Below, one piece after another: positions 39,379-40,861 of a DNA stretch of 40,861 nt. The notes beneath the pieces were generated by a model that saw only the letters and a list, made by a program, of their open reading frames with translations, had not been told where the DNA came from and did not search any database. The stretch is from an uncultured Prevotellaceae bacterium (lineage in GTDB: Bacteria; Bacteroidota; Bacteroidia; Bacteroidales; Bacteroidaceae), in contig CAMKTN010000020.1 in NCBI GenBank assembly GCA_946415705.1, forward strand, positions 1 through 40,861, read 5' to 3'. Both the position numbers and the translations under genes were made by a program. Position 1 is the stretch's first letter. Every line of letters starts with the position of its first letter.

Positions 39379-40861
39379 ATCTGATATGATAACCCTGGCT
39401 TGCTGTTGATGAAGTCGATGAGTTGTTTGTTGACGGTAATCTGGCGGTTGCGGGAGTGTAGCTTCACATGCTGTTTGCCTTCGGGGTCGAGGATGTGGAA
39501 GTAGATGGCCGCATGGCCAGGACTGTTAATGCTGAACTCTTCAAAGGCCACGACGATGTCCTCATTGAGCATATTGAGGGGTATCTGAATGGTGATGCTC
39601 TCGATGAGGCTGTCCTTGACATCGTTGAGGAATTCAATCTTACCTACGGCAATCTCCAACTTGTTGGGGTTGAAGCGACGAGGTTGCACGCGGGCGGTGA
39701 TGTAGAGGGCGTTGCCCACGTCCATGTAACGTCCCCAGCTGGCCCAGTCCTGTCCCCATAGCGGGAGCTCGAAGCTACCATTGTAGTCCTCGATGGTGAC
39801 AAAACCATAGGGTTGTCCGCTCTTGCCAACGCCACGGCGCACGGCTGTCACGATACCGCCGAAGGAGATGTCCTGTCCGAGGAGTGCCTGAAGATCACCC
39901 AAGGAGGTGCAGGGCGTGTTGCATACGTCTTGCAGGATGATGGAGAAATCATCAAGGGGGTGCGCCGAGAGGTAGATGCCTACGAGGTCGCGTTCCTTGT
40001 TCAAACGCTCCAGCAGGCTCCATTCTATATATTCCTGTGGGATGGGCGGCGTGGCAATCTCTACGCTGGCGAAGTCGCCGAACAGGGAATTCTCTGCGGA
40101 AGCCTTGGCCTCTTGGTAGGCAGTGCCAAAGCGCACGAGGGTGTCGAGGAATACCTCGCCCTTGACGTTCTTTGCTAAATACTGCTCGCGGCGTATCTCC
40201 TTGAAGCTGTCGAGTGCACCGCTCAGCACAAGGCTTTCCAAGCCGTTACGCTTCACGGCTGAGATGTTGATGCGCTGCACGAGATCAAAGATATCCTTGT
40301 ACGGGCCGCCTGCTTCACGCTCCTTCAACAAGGCTTCCACGGCATTCTCGCCGAGGCCCTTGATGGCACCCAGACCAAAGCGGATGGCACCGGTTTCATC
40401 GACACTGAAACGTTGACGGCTGTGGTTGACATCAGGGCCAAGGACATCGATGCCCAGCGACTTACACTCGCTCATCAGCTTCGTGATCTCGGTGATGTCA
40501 TCGAGACTTCGGCTCATGACAGCCGCCATGTACTCCGATGGGAAGTTGGCCTTCAGCCATGCCGTCTGGTAGGCAACCCATGAGTAGCAGGTGGCGTGAC
40601 TCTTATTGAAGGCATAGGATGCGAACTTCTCCCAGTCCGCCCATATTTTCTCCAGCACCTTCGGGTCATGGCCGTTGCTCTCGCCCTGCGAGATGAACTG
40701 TGGTTTCATGTGGTCCAGCTTGTCCTTCAGCTTCTTACCCATCGCCTTACGGAGCGTGTCGCTCTCGCCGCGCGTGAAGTTGGCCAGCTGACGGGACAAG
40801 AGCATGACCTGCTCCTGATAGACGGTGATGCCGTAGGTGTCCTTCAGGTATTTCTCCATGC
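39372..40861 (-). CDS. dnaE: DNA polymerase III alpha subunit, C-terminal part (cut by window edge)
   Basis: About 495 residues of the replicative polymerase; the rest is beyond 40861. Visible: end of the polymerase domain (TYGITVYQEQVMLLSRQLANFTRGESDTLRKAMGKK), then WADWEKFASYAFNKSHATCYSWVAYQTAWLKANFPSEYMAAVMS, the helix-hairpin-helix region (IRFGLGAIKGLGENAVEALL), the beta-clamp-binding and OB-fold region (ISFGGIVTAVRRGVGKSGQPYGFVTIEDYNG) and a C-terminal tail. Typical of dnaE1 in Bacteroidetes. The final residues and stop codon lie in an AT-rich repeat array, so the extreme C-terminus may vary between strains. Confidence 0.96.
   Translation of the reverse strand, partial: MEKYLKDTYGITVYQEQVMLLSRQLANFTRGESDTLRKAMGKKLKDKLDHMKPQFISQGESNGHDPKVLEKIWADWEKFASYAFNKSHATCYSWVAYQTAWLKANFPSEYMAAVMSRSLDDITEITKLMSECKSLGIDVLGPDVNHSRQRFSVDETGAIRFGLGAIKGLGENAVEALLKEREAGGPYKDIFDLVQRINISAVKRNGLESLVLSGALDSFKEIRREQYLAKNVKGEVFLDTLVRFGTAYQEAKASAENSLFGDFASVEIATPPIPQEYIEWSLLERLNKERDLVGIYLSAHPLDDFSIILQDVCNTPCTSLGDLQALLGQDISFGGIVTAVRRGVGKSGQPYGFVTIEDYNGSFELPLWGQDWASWGRYMDVGNALYITARVQPRRFNPNKLEIAVGKIEFLNDVKDSLIESITIQIPLNMLNEDIVVAFEEFSINSPGHAAIYFHILDPEGKQHVKLHSRNRQITVNKQLIDFINSKPGLSYQIN

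Overview
The window looks like chromosomal DNA of a gut-type Bacteroidales bacterium, most likely Prevotella or a close relative. Supporting this are the Bacteroidetes promoter signature (TTTG, 19-20 nt, TAnnTTTG) ahead of many genes, absence of obvious Shine-Dalgarno sequences, DUF349 and OmpA/PD40 proteins of Bacteroidetes type, two exported proteins ending in the short sorting-type tail IYDLSGRKVEKMVKG..YIVNGKKV, and a sodium-pump methylmalonyl-CoA decarboxylase. The species cannot be fixed from sequence alone.

Layout. 1-100: end of a 5S rRNA gene and its terminator, so the window starts just after an rRNA operon. 253-9453: minus-strand housekeeping genes (topB, OmpA/PD40 lipoprotein, corA, DUF349 protein, cysQ, uracil-DNA glycosylase-like protein). 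9615-18705: a plus-strand metallophosphoesterase, then the succinate-to-propionate block: mutA-mutB (methylmalonyl-CoA mutase) and mmdA-oadG-mmdC-mmdB (Na+-translocating methylmalonyl-CoA decarboxylase). Together these isomerise succinyl-CoA to methylmalonyl-CoA and decarboxylate it to propionyl-CoA while exporting Na+. The epimerase and the CoA transferase are not in the window. 18749-22497: divergent malQ and a MATE exporter around a palindromic candidate operator. 22498-35390: a 648-nt non-coding region, then two giant secreted modular proteins (2247 and 1769 aa) without a recognisable catalytic domain. 35521-38580: a stand-alone TonB-dependent receptor facing a LuxR-type regulator with a degenerate receiver domain. 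38590-40861: a small acidic protein, thioredoxin and the 3' end of dnaE, on the minus strand.

The most unusual theme is repeat DNA inside genes. At least four repeat families lie between genes and also in frame inside conserved proteins: (1) a GC-rich, paired-hairpin, REPIN-like element (cysQ, topB, mutA/mutB gap, mmdC/mmdB junction); (2) a PEGSP-coding repeat (32-bp tandem array beside cysQ, 24-bp coding units in the DUF349 protein and topB); (3) a 9-bp unit forming the charged start of a lipoprotein signal peptide; (4) AT-rich TCAATTTTCAATT-like and GGACAATGGACAA-like repeats forming parts of the MATE tail, MalQ and the lipoprotein signal peptide, and touching the stop codons of dnaE and trxA. 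Other notable points are a biotin carrier with two complete biotinyl domains, a 22-bp x 5 tandem repeat and a candidate structured leader before the first giant gene.
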